From the NCBI GenBank assembly GCA_036380715.1, contig DASVEF010000312.1, positions 62,001 to 126,000 on the forward strand: a stretch of DNA of 64,000 nucleotides, written 5' to 3'. Below, piece after piece: positions 42,821 through 49,399 of this stretch. How positions within the stretch are numbered: position 1 is the first letter of the stretch; every line of letters starts with the position of its first letter. Below the pieces are notes generated by a model that did not search any database, was not told the origin of the DNA, and was given only the letters and a program-made list of their open reading frames with translations. The DNA comes from UBA5704 sp036380715. Lineage in GTDB: Bacteria; Acidobacteriota; Thermoanaerobaculia; Multivoradales; UBA5704. The translations under genes and the position numbers were made by a program.

Positions 42821-44278
42821 TCATTCCTCGAACTGCAGGTCCGGGTTGTGGCGCGCCCGCTCGAGGAAGCGGAGGACCCGGCGGGTCAGGTCCAAGGTGG
42901 CCGTCTCCTGCTTGGCGGCCTCGCAGAACACCCGGAGCGCGGCCAGGGCCTTCTGGTGCACCCGCTCACTCCGGAAGATCCAGACCATCTTCAGGGCGAG
43001 CGACCGCACCTCCGCGGTGCGACCCTGATCCAGGAGCAGCAGTGCCAGCTCCAGAGTGACCAGGGCGCAGTCGTAGGCGATGCCGCGGGCGGTGAGGGCC
43101 CGGCGCACCTGCTCGAACGCCTCGTGGGCCTCCCCAGTGCGCCCGAAGCCGGCCAGGATCCTGCCGTCCAGCCACCGTACCCGATGGAGGTCAAGCTCGT
43201 TGCGCAGCTCTTCCGCCAGCTCGCGCACCCGGGGCAACCGTTGCTCAGCCTCAGCGTATCTTTCCAGGTCACACAGACACCTCGCCTGATTGAAACGTGA
43301 TCCCATCAGCAGGCGGCGATCACCCAGGGCCTCAATCCGTTTTTCCGCCACTTCGAACGACTGAAAGGCGCGTTCAACGTCTTCCATCTCCATGAAAACC
43401 GAACCCTGATTCAGTAGGATACGGCCGTGTGCGTCTAGCGGTGCCATAGCGCGTGCGCTGTCGAGAAGCTCCAAGGCCTCGGTAAACCGCCCCTGGCTGC
43501 GCCTGAGAGATGCATGGCGATCCAGGAGTCGCCACTCGGCGAGCAAGCGGCCCGGGTCGCCGGGGGCGCCGGCTTCCCAGAGCGCCCAGGCTTGTTCGAA
43601 GGTCTCGTCGGCGCGCTGGAGTTTGCCGCCGACGCGCTGCGCATTGGCAACGAACGCGCGGCAATACCCCTGCAGCCGGGGCCGGAACAGCTCCGTCACT
43701 TCAGCCTGATCGGCGGCGAGACAGGCCAGCTCGGCCAGCTCCAAAGCCATGTCGGCTTTGTTTGGAGCGGCCTTTTCGCTCTGCTCGGCGAGCCGTTCGG
43801 CGACGGCCCAGGTCTGGAACTGTCGCATGGATTCGACGCGCAGCCGGCGGCGCTCGGGTGAGAGGGAGAGGAGGGTATTGACGAGGTCGGTGGCCTTGGC
43901 GCGGGCGCGGCAGGCCCGCCAGTGGGATACGAAGCGGAGCAGGTGGGCCTCGGTGGCGTCGAGGGCGTTGCGGCTGGCCTCGCCGGCGAGGCGGCGGACG
44001 AGGCGGAGGTCGTGGGTGGTGGGGTCGACGGGGGAGGCGGGGGCGGCCACGGGCCTTTCGCCGCGGAGCGTGGCCTGGACGATTTCGTCGACGGCGTCGG
44101 GGCCGTAGTCCATGAGGTGGAGGAGTCGGGCTTCCTCGTCGCGGGGGGCTTCCTCCGCCCGTTCATAGCGTTCGATGGTGCGGAGGGACACGCCGGCGAG
44201 CCGGGCGAGGTCGGCCTGTTTGAGATCGCGGCTTTCCCGCAGATGCTTGAAGGCGGCGCAGCGCAAGGGGGGTGGCAT
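42821..44278 (-). CDS. HTH + TPR regulator-like protein B
   Basis: The protein has 485 residues from the ATG at 44278, with GAGGAGG upstream. The N-terminal XRE-type helix-turn-helix reads LKQADLARLAGVSLRTIERY (about 18-37). The C-terminal 250 residues share long identities with regulator A: LDRHASLRRSQGRFTEALEL, HGRILLN, GSRFNQARCLCDL, AEVRSLA, KMVWIF and LTRRVLRFLERA. The HTH parts are unlike each other, so the TPR sensor is conserved while the DNA-binding part differs. It is convergent with peptide 3 and divergent from the zinc-motif operon at 44421. Confidence 0.7.
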   Translation of the reverse strand: MPPPLRCAAFKHLRESRDLKQADLARLAGVSLRTIERYERAEEAPRDEEARLLHLMDYGPDAVDEIVQATLRGERPVAAPASPVDPTTHDLRLVRRLAGEASRNALDATEAHLLRFVSHWRACRARAKATDLVNTLLSLSPERRRLRVESMRQFQTWAVAERLAEQSEKAAPNKADMALELAELACLAADQAEVTELFRPRLQGYCRAFVANAQRVGGKLQRADETFEQAWALWEAGAPGDPGRLLAEWRLLDRHASLRRSQGRFTEALELLDSARAMAPLDAHGRILLNQGSVFMEMEDVERAFQSFEVAEKRIEALGDRRLLMGSRFNQARCLCDLERYAEAEQRLPRVRELAEELRNELDLHRVRWLDGRILAGFGRTGEAHEAFEQVRRALTARGIAYDCALVTLELALLLLDQGRTAEVRSLALKMVWIFRSERVHQKALAALRVFCEAAKQETATLDLTRRVLRFLERARHNPDLQFEE

Positions 44279-44420
44279 GCTTCGTGACCTCCTCTACAGA
44301 ATAAGTTCCCGCAGACCGGGTTTTCGGGACACCCGAAATCCGTAACCACCTGCACTCGTCTCTTGCAACTCCGCGAAAGCTTGCGGCGGGGCGAGACGGT
44401 CTTTCCTACCTTTATCCAGC
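44279..44420. other. divergent intergenic region
   Basis: It separates regulator B from the zinc-motif operon. It is AT-richer around 44285-44360. No clear promoter was identified. Confidence 0.3.
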
Positions 44421-44657
44421 ATGGTGCTGGAACGGGATCGCAACGAGACCCACCCCCGGCGGGAGCTTCTGGAGCGGCCGGTGTACGAGCTGGCCAAAGA
44501 GGAGCGGCTGTGGGTGGTGCGGCATCTGCTCGGGGGGTGCAAGGCCTGCGCGCGGATCGCGCTGCTGTCGTGGGGGCTGCCGGGGCTGGTGACCGGGAGG
44601 GTCGAGAGCCTGGGGGAGCGCCTGCGGAACGGAGGGAGCCATGGCCGGAGGGAATGA
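44421..44657 (+). CDS. small HxxxCxxC zinc-motif protein
   Basis: The protein has 78 residues. RHLLGGCKACARIAL carries the H-x3-C-x2-C motif seen in the proteins at 31777 and 32138. No ribosome binding site is evident before the ATG. The stop overlaps the next start (ATGA at 44654). First gene of a tightly packed operon of four. Confidence 0.55.
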   Translation: MVLERDRNETHPRRELLERPVYELAKEERLWVVRHLLGGCKACARIALLSWGLPGLVTGRVESLGERLRNGGSHGRRE

Positions 44658-44908
44658 GCGTGTTTGACGCGCGGCTGTCGGCATCGATCGCGGAGGTGAA
44701 GGAGTTGTTGACGGGGGCGCGGGCGCGGCTGGAGGAGATCGCGAGAAGCGTGACGCCGGCGCCGGAGGAGGAGAGCCTGGAGGACATCGAAGGGACGCCG
44801 GACCCGCGGACGCTGGTGCGGGCGGCGCTGTTGTCGGTGTCGCAGGCGGTGCCGGTGCTGGTGGAGGAGCTGGACGCGGCGCAGTCGGTCAGCGAGGGGC
44901 GTGGGTGA
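44654..44908 (+). CDS. small helical protein of unknown function
   Basis: The protein has 84 residues, mostly helical (FDARLSASIAEVKELLTGA, then LVRAALLSVSQAVPVLVEEL) with an acidic middle. GAGGG precedes the start. It is coupled to both neighbours by four-base overlaps, so it is very likely translated. The family was not recognised. Confidence 0.5.
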   Translation: MSVFDARLSASIAEVKELLTGARARLEEIARSVTPAPEEESLEDIEGTPDPRTLVRAALLSVSQAVPVLVEELDAAQSVSEGRG

Positions 44909-46215
44909 GCCCGTCGGTCCACGAACAGTCCTTGGCGAGGGTCCTGGCCGACGCGGAGGGGGATTCGGGCCCGGCGATCCTCCATGTACTGACCTGCGCG
45001 GAGTGCCGGGATACGGCGCGGACGCAGCTTCTGGCGCAGCCGTTGCGGGTGCGGGACCCGATCGACGCGCTGCTGGCGCGCTTCAGCGGAGAGCTGCTCG
45101 GGGAGCTGGAGGAGCAGAGGGCCGCGGCGGGCCGTTTCCTGGAGGAGCTGCTGGCGGTGGCGCCGCAGAACCGGACGCGGGCGGCGCGGCAGGGGCGGTT
45201 CCGCAAGCGGGCGCTGGCGGAGCGGCTGCTGGAGGCGAGCCACGGGCGGCAGCCGGCCGAGCCGAGGGAGTCGGCCCGGCTGGCGGGGCTGGCGGCGGCG
45301 ATCGCCGGGCAGTTCCTGGGGACGACGGAGGATGCGCCGGCGCGGGCGGTCCTGGCGCGGGCGGGGTGGCTGGCGGGCAACGCGCGGCGGCTGGAGGGGG
45401 ATTTCTGGAAAGCGGAGCGGGCGCTGGTCCACGCGGCGTCGTATCTGTCGCCGTGGCACGAGCCGGCCGACCGGGGCCTGTACTGCCGGGCGGTGGGGCT
45501 GTTGCGCTGGGAGCAGGGCCGTCTGGAGGAGGCGGAGGCGCTGCTGAGGCAGGCGGGCCGGGATTTCGCGGGCCAAGGGATGGATGGCGAAGAGGCGGCG
45601 ACGCTGGCGCTGCTGGGGTTGCTGTACACGGAGACGGAGCGGACGCAGTGCGCGGTGACGGCGCTGTTGCGGGCGCGGTGTCAGTTGAGCCCGGAGGCGC
45701 GGCCGTGGCTGGCGCTGCGCGCGGGTTTGAGCCAGGCGCTGGGGCTGGCGCGGCTGGGCCGGCCGGCGAAGGCGCGCGGCCTGCGCCACGACATGTGGCG
45801 CCTCTACCCGGCGGTGACGGACGTGGGCGAGCTGACCCGCGCCTACTGGCTGGAGGGGCGGCTGGCCGCGGCGACGGGGGACCTGCCGGACGCCCGCGGC
45901 CTGCTGGAGGGGGTGCGGCGGAAGCTGATCGACGAGCGCAGCTTCGGCGACGCCGCGCTGGCCACGCTCGACCTGGGCGTGCTGCTGGCGCGGCTCGGGT
46001 GGGCGGAGGAGGTCGAGCCGCTGGGCCGCGAGGTCGAGGCCGCCTTTCCCGGAGCGCGGGGCCTGTCCGAGCTGCTGTACGGCCTGCGGGCGCTGAGCCG
46101 GGCGGCGGCGCAGGGGGAAGCGGCGGTGGACGACCGGCGGGCCGAGGCGGCGTTCGAGCTGCGGCGCGCGGTGCGGCTCGCCGGCGGCCGGGTGGGGACG
46201 CTGCCGTTCGCCTGA
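44905..46215 (+). CDS. zinc-motif + TPR protein
   Basis: The protein has 436 residues from a GTG overlapping the previous stop (GTGA). Near the N-terminus HVLTCAECRDTARTQL carries H-x3-C-x2-C (H-V-L-T-C-A-E-C) in the place where regulators A and B have an HTH. The remainder is TPR-like, and its last third aligns in pattern with A and B (LLEGVRRKLIDERSFGDAAL, ATLDLGVLLARLGWAEEVEP). It looks like the same sensor body on a zinc-motif head. It may act by protein-protein contact rather than DNA binding; this is inference. Confidence 0.6.
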   Translation: MSPSVHEQSLARVLADAEGDSGPAILHVLTCAECRDTARTQLLAQPLRVRDPIDALLARFSGELLGELEEQRAAAGRFLEELLAVAPQNRTRAARQGRFRKRALAERLLEASHGRQPAEPRESARLAGLAAAIAGQFLGTTEDAPARAVLARAGWLAGNARRLEGDFWKAERALVHAASYLSPWHEPADRGLYCRAVGLLRWEQGRLEEAEALLRQAGRDFAGQGMDGEEAATLALLGLLYTETERTQCAVTALLRARCQLSPEARPWLALRAGLSQALGLARLGRPAKARGLRHDMWRLYPAVTDVGELTRAYWLEGRLAAATGDLPDARGLLEGVRRKLIDERSFGDAALATLDLGVLLARLGWAEEVEPLGREVEAAFPGARGLSELLYGLRALSRAAAQGEAAVDDRRAEAAFELRRAVRLAGGRVGTLPFA

Positions 46216-46220
46216 CGTCC

Positions 46221-46547
46221 ATGGTCGTGCCCGCGCTCCACGACCTCGTGCGCGCCGCGGTCGCCCGCGATCCCTGGGTGCTGCTCCTGGAGTTCCGGCC
46301 GTCGGACGACGAGCTGGCGGACTGGATGCTGTTGAGCCCGTCGCTGCTGGCGCTGGACCCCTCGGCCCGGTCGCAACTGATGCGCGATCTCCGGCGGTAT
46401 GGTCTGGGCGTGGTCCTCTGCGCCAGCGAGGAGGAGGCGCGGCGGCTGTTGGACGGGATCCGGACCTGGCGGCTCCGGGCCGAGGTCTTCGTCGAGGGGC
46501 GCCAGGTGTCCTGGCCCCGGCCCGGCCGGACGAGGCGCCGCGCCTGA
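46221..46547 (+). CDS. unknown 108-residue protein
   Basis: The ATG at 46221 lies 5 bases after the previous stop. The sequence (LHDLVRAAVARDPWVLLLEF, then LMRDLRRYGLGVVLCASEEE) looks like a small alpha/beta fold. It is the last gene of the operon before a palindromic repeat. No family recognised. Confidence 0.5.
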   Translation: MVVPALHDLVRAAVARDPWVLLLEFRPSDDELADWMLLSPSLLALDPSARSQLMRDLRRYGLGVVLCASEEEARRLLDGIRTWRLRAEVFVEGRQVSWPRPGRTRRRA

Positions 46548-46560
46548 GCCGCCCTGGGCC

Positions 46561-47082
46561 TCAGGCGCCGGTCTCGTTTCCCCCCTCTCCCGGTTGCAGG
46601 GAGGGCGATGGGAGAGGGGGGCAGGGGGGTGAGGTCTCGCGCAACGACGCCTCCATCCCGGCCAGGCGCGCCGCCAGCCCAGGGTCGCCGGTGCCGCTCT
46701 CCAGCCGCCGGACCGCCTCTCGCAGGGCCTCGCGCGCCTCGGGGAGCCGGCCGGCCAGCCGGTAGGCGTCGGCGACTTCGCCCCAGGCGCGGGCCTGCAG
46801 GTCGGCGGTCCGCCGGCGGCCGTAGCGGCCGGGGGGAAAGTGCAGGGCCAGGTCGAGCGCCAGCTCGGCCAGGTGGGTCCGCTCCAGCCGGTTGTCGAAG
46901 CGGACCGCCCAGGCGCGGGCGAGGAGCGCCTCGTAGACGCTGCGGCCGGCGACCCGCATGCGGCCGTCGCGGACGAGGGCCACGACGCCGCGGCCGTTCG
47001 CCAGCAGGTCGAGCGCCTTCCGGAAGCGGAGCTGTTCGCGCCGCGGCAGCCGCGCCGAGTGGGACAGAGAGTCGGGGAGCAC
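46561..47082 (-). CDS. TPR-like protein, possibly truncated, with repeat-derived tail
   Basis: A frame of about 173 residues from a GTG at 47082; the start is uncertain and no ribosome binding site is seen. The body (LLANGRGVVALVRDGRMRVA, ERTHLAELALDLALHF, then ADAYRLAGRLPEAREALREA) is a TPR-like helical repeat resembling proteins of the surrounding cluster. Just upstream a different frame reads RRILHGSLAAVRLAVYF, which could be a frameshifted N-terminus. The last 22 or so residues (SPPCPPLPSPSLQPGEGG) are the translation of the palindromic repeat at 46577-46634. Confidence 0.45.
   Translation of the reverse strand: MLPDSLSHSARLPRREQLRFRKALDLLANGRGVVALVRDGRMRVAGRSVYEALLARAWAVRFDNRLERTHLAELALDLALHFPPGRYGRRRTADLQARAWGEVADAYRLAGRLPEAREALREAVRRLESGTGDPGLAARLAGMEASLRETSPPCPPLPSPSLQPGEGGNETGA
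46577..46634. repeat. palindromic repeat copy read as protein
   Basis: CCCCCCTCTCCCGGTTGCAG with the inverted arm GGGAGAGGGGGGCAGGGGGG and TGAGG. It lies between two convergent genes and encodes the tail of the minus-strand one. Confidence 0.85.
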
Positions 47083-47337
47083 CGGTGAATTTTCGGAAGT
47101 AGACCGCCAGCCGCACGGCCGCCAGGCTGCCGTGCAAGATCCGCCTGAACCGTCTGTCGGTTTTTCGACTCCAGCCCGGGAACGGTACCCCGAAGATTCC
47201 CTTTCCTTACGATCCTCTACGCTCCGTATTGACATCCACATCTTCAGTACGTCATCTTTGTCTCCACTGAGCTTTCGAGATTCCAGGTCTTCGGCGTCAT
47301 GGAGACGCCTGAAGCGTTGATCCCAAAGGAGGTCAAC
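47083..47337. other. divergent intergenic region
   Basis: No intact gene is supported. It may hold the decayed N-terminus of the minus-strand TPR-like gene and the promoter of the gene at 47338; it is AT-richer after 47150. Confidence 0.35.
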
Positions 47338-47727
47338 ATGCAAGAGACGATCGTACCCACCCACGACGTGCAGCCGAACGCGGAGAAGAGGAAGCGTCCG
47401 CCCAAGCCGGGCGGCGGCAACTTCGGCACGATGCAGGAGCGGCTGAAGTCCGAGCGCGTGCAGCAGATGCTCAAGGCGCTCCTGCAGCGCGGCTGGAAGC
47501 AGGTGCAGGGCGGCTGGGCTCTGCAGCGGACGTACGAGCTGGGGCTGGGCTCGGTGGCGAGGGCCTACTCCTCGGTCGCCCTGGAGCTGGCGTCGTTCCA
47601 CGATCAACCGGTCGAGCTGCTCGCGTCCGGCGCGCGGCTGACTATTACCCTGCCCGGCTCGCCGGGGCGGAGCCGCACTCTCCGGTTCACCGAGGAGATG
47701 CTCGGCTTCGCCACGGCGCTGCCGTAG
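47338..47727 (+). CDS. pterin-4a-carbinolamine dehydratase-like small protein
   Basis: The protein has 129 residues; AAAGGAGG precedes the ATG at 47338. After a basic linker, residues 45-129 follow the DCoH/PCD pattern: LLQRGWKQVQGGWALQRTYE, then SVARAYSSVALELASF, a short strand with RLTITL and a final helix FTEEMLGFATAL. The catalytic HHP motif is replaced by HDQP, so enzymatic activity is doubtful. It may be a structural or regulatory derivative of the fold. The gene is co-transcribed with the next one. Confidence 0.45.
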   Translation: MQETIVPTHDVQPNAEKRKRPPKPGGGNFGTMQERLKSERVQQMLKALLQRGWKQVQGGWALQRTYELGLGSVARAYSSVALELASFHDQPVELLASGARLTITLPGSPGRSRTLRFTEEMLGFATALP

Positions 47728-47741
47728 AAAGGAGGTGTGTC

Positions 47742-48143
47742 TTGGCCCAATCGAATGCAGACGTGGTCACCGGATGGGACCACTCCCTGGCGGCGGCCGA
47801 AGCCAACAAGGAGGCCCTCCCCTTCCTGGAGCCGGTCATGACGGAGCTGGCCACCGTGTCCGTGGCTTTCAAGGACGCCAGGAGCCGTCAGGACCATCAC
47901 CGGGCGGAGTTCCAGCAGGCCACGCGCGACATGGAGCGGTTGAAGGCGCGCGGGATCGAGCTGGCGACCCGGCTCCGCAACGGAGTGCGCACCCAGTTCG
48001 GCCTGTCGAGTGAGAAGCTGGCGGAGTTCGGGATGCAGCCGCGCCGGCCGCCGCAGCGCAAGAAGGCGACAGCCAAGCCGCCTGAGCCGGCCCCACCGGC
48101 CCAGACGGCTCCCAACAAAACATCTGACGTGACTTCAGTATAA
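47742..48143 (+). CDS. small coiled protein of unknown function
   Basis: The protein has 133 residues from a TTG with AAAGGAGG 6 bases upstream. Helical to about residue 85 (EFQQATRDMERLKARGIELA, then RTQFGLSSEKLAEFGMQPRR) with a basic, proline- and lysine-rich tail (KKATAKPPEPAPP) that suggests nucleic-acid or partner binding. It ends just before a strong terminator. Confidence 0.55.
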   Translation: MAQSNADVVTGWDHSLAAAEANKEALPFLEPVMTELATVSVAFKDARSRQDHHRAEFQQATRDMERLKARGIELATRLRNGVRTQFGLSSEKLAEFGMQPRRPPQRKKATAKPPEPAPPAQTAPNKTSDVTSV

Positions 48144-48153
48144 ACCACACTCC

Positions 48154-48180
48154 CGGGGAGCGGGAAACCGCTCCCCGTTT
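48154..48180 (+). terminator. intrinsic terminator, probably bidirectional
   Basis: CGGGGAGCGG (48154-48163), loop GAAA, CCGCTCCCCG (48168-48177), then TTT. It lies between the convergent gene pair ending at 48143 (+) and 48180 (-). Confidence 0.8.
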
Positions 48181-48644
48181 CACTCCTTGATCCGCCCTCG
48201 GAGAGTGGGGATTGAGAAGACCAGGGCGTCCGTGCCGTCCCGGTAATACCCGCGCCGCCTTCCGGTCGGCTCGAATCCGAGAGCCCGATAGAGCGCGATG
48301 GCTCCCTCGTTGTCCGTCCGCACCTCCAGATGGCAGGCCTCGACGTCCTCGCGTCGGAGCCGGTCGAGGCCTGCCTCGACCAGGCGGCGGGCGACCCCTC
48401 GCCGCCGCTCGCCGGGATCGACCGCCAGGCGCAGCAGCTCCGCCTCTCCGCCTCCGTGGCGGAAGGCGGCGTAGCCCGCGGCCGGCTCGTCTGCGCGGAC
48501 GGCAACCAGGAGGAGGGTGCCCGGATGCCCGATTTCGTAGGTGAGCAGGTCGAGGCGCCAAGGGTCGGCGAAGGCGGCCTGCTCCAGCCAGGCGATGCGC
48601 TCCAGATCCTCCTCGCGGGCGTCGCGGATGGACAGGTCCGTCAT
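48180..48644 (-). CDS. rimI: ribosomal-protein-alanine N-acetyltransferase (GNAT)
   Basis: The protein has 154 residues from the ATG at 48644, which overlaps the tsaB stop by four bases. It has the GNAT core: LLRLAVDPGERRRGVARRLV (acetyl-CoA loop R-R-R-G-V-A) and LEVRTDNEGAIALYRALGF with YYRDGTDAL. RimI acetylates ribosomal protein S18. The pairing with tsaB is the classical arrangement and supports the name. Confidence 0.85.
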   Translation of the reverse strand: MTDLSIRDAREEDLERIAWLEQAAFADPWRLDLLTYEIGHPGTLLLVAVRADEPAAGYAAFRHGGGEAELLRLAVDPGERRRGVARRLVEAGLDRLRREDVEACHLEVRTDNEGAIALYRALGFEPTGRRRGYYRDGTDALVFSIPTLRGRIKE

Positions 48645-49354
48645 GCCGGAGCGCGTCTCTTCGGCTGCGAGATCGCCGCCGGCCGCGAGTAGAGGGGAGA
48701 GGTGAGCAGCGCGGCATCCCAGGGGATCTCGGGATGGACGGCCATCCGCGCGGCCATGGAGGCGAGAGGCCGTTGCGCCCCCGGCTCCACGAGACGGATG
48801 TCCGCCGGCCAGCCCTCGATCCCCGACAGACGCGAGACGCCGAACCCGACCACGACCCGTCCGCCCGGCCACCCGGCGCGCTCGAACAGCTCCGGCAGCT
48901 CGCTCCCGGGGAGCAGCTCCACGCCGCTCAACGGACGGGGGAGTGGCTCCGCCGTGAACGCCTGGGCGCTCCAGTCGCCGCGCAGCGCGTCCACGACCGC
49001 GACCAAGGCCCCCGTCTGCCCGGGCGGCATCTCAGGGACGGCGTACGCGGCGAGGGTCCGCAGCGTATCCACGGCCGTCGCGGGGATGCCCAGGGCCTGG
49101 TGCAGGCCGAGCGCGGTGGCGAGGCCGATCCGCAGGCCCGTGAAGCTGCCGGGGCCGCGCAGGGCCACCACGCCACCCAGATCCGCGGGCCGGGCTCCGG
49201 CCTCCGACAGGACGGCGCGGATCATCTCCAGGAGCTGGACGGAGGAGCGCTCCATCTCCACCGCGCGTTCGGCGACGGGCTCCCCGCCGCGGGCCAGGGC
49301 CACGCTCACGAGAGGAGAGCCGGCGTCGAGGGCGAGGTGGAGGGGGCCGGTCAT
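48641..49354 (-). CDS. tsaB: tRNA N6-threonylcarbamoyladenosine biosynthesis protein TsaB
   Basis: The protein has 237 residues. The ASKHA fold is visible in LALDAGSPLVSVAL and LGGVVALRGPGSFTGLRIGL, the latter being the TsaB signature (GPGSFTGLR). TsaB is the scaffold partner of TsaD in making t6A37 on tRNAs. It is translated upstream of rimI with a four-base overlap and is divergent from mutS. Confidence 0.92.
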   Translation of the reverse strand: MTGPLHLALDAGSPLVSVALARGGEPVAERAVEMERSSVQLLEMIRAVLSEAGARPADLGGVVALRGPGSFTGLRIGLATALGLHQALGIPATAVDTLRTLAAYAVPEMPPGQTGALVAVVDALRGDWSAQAFTAEPLPRPLSGVELLPGSELPELFERAGWPGGRVVVGFGVSRLSGIEGWPADIRLVEPGAQRPLASMAARMAVHPEIPWDAALLTSPLYSRPAAISQPKRRAPA

Positions 49355-49364
49355 GGCGGGGGGA

Positions 49365-49391
49365 AGTATAGGCCGTACGGGCGGATATACT
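49365..49391. promoter_or_regulatory. back-to-back TATACT boxes for tsaB and mutS
   Basis: TATACT occurs on the minus strand at 49370-49365 and on the plus strand at 49391 (49386-49391). The plus box ends 8 bases before the mutS ATG and the minus box ends 10 bases before the tsaB ATG. Transcripts would be leaderless or nearly so. No -35 boxes are evident. Confidence 0.5.
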
Positions 49392-49399
49392 CTCTTTCC

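Noticed and set aside
43696..45789. 697-residue minus-strand frame spanning regulator B and the zinc-motif operon
   Set aside because: It is antisense or out of frame to four coupled genes and consists of Pro/Arg/Ala-rich shadow sequence.
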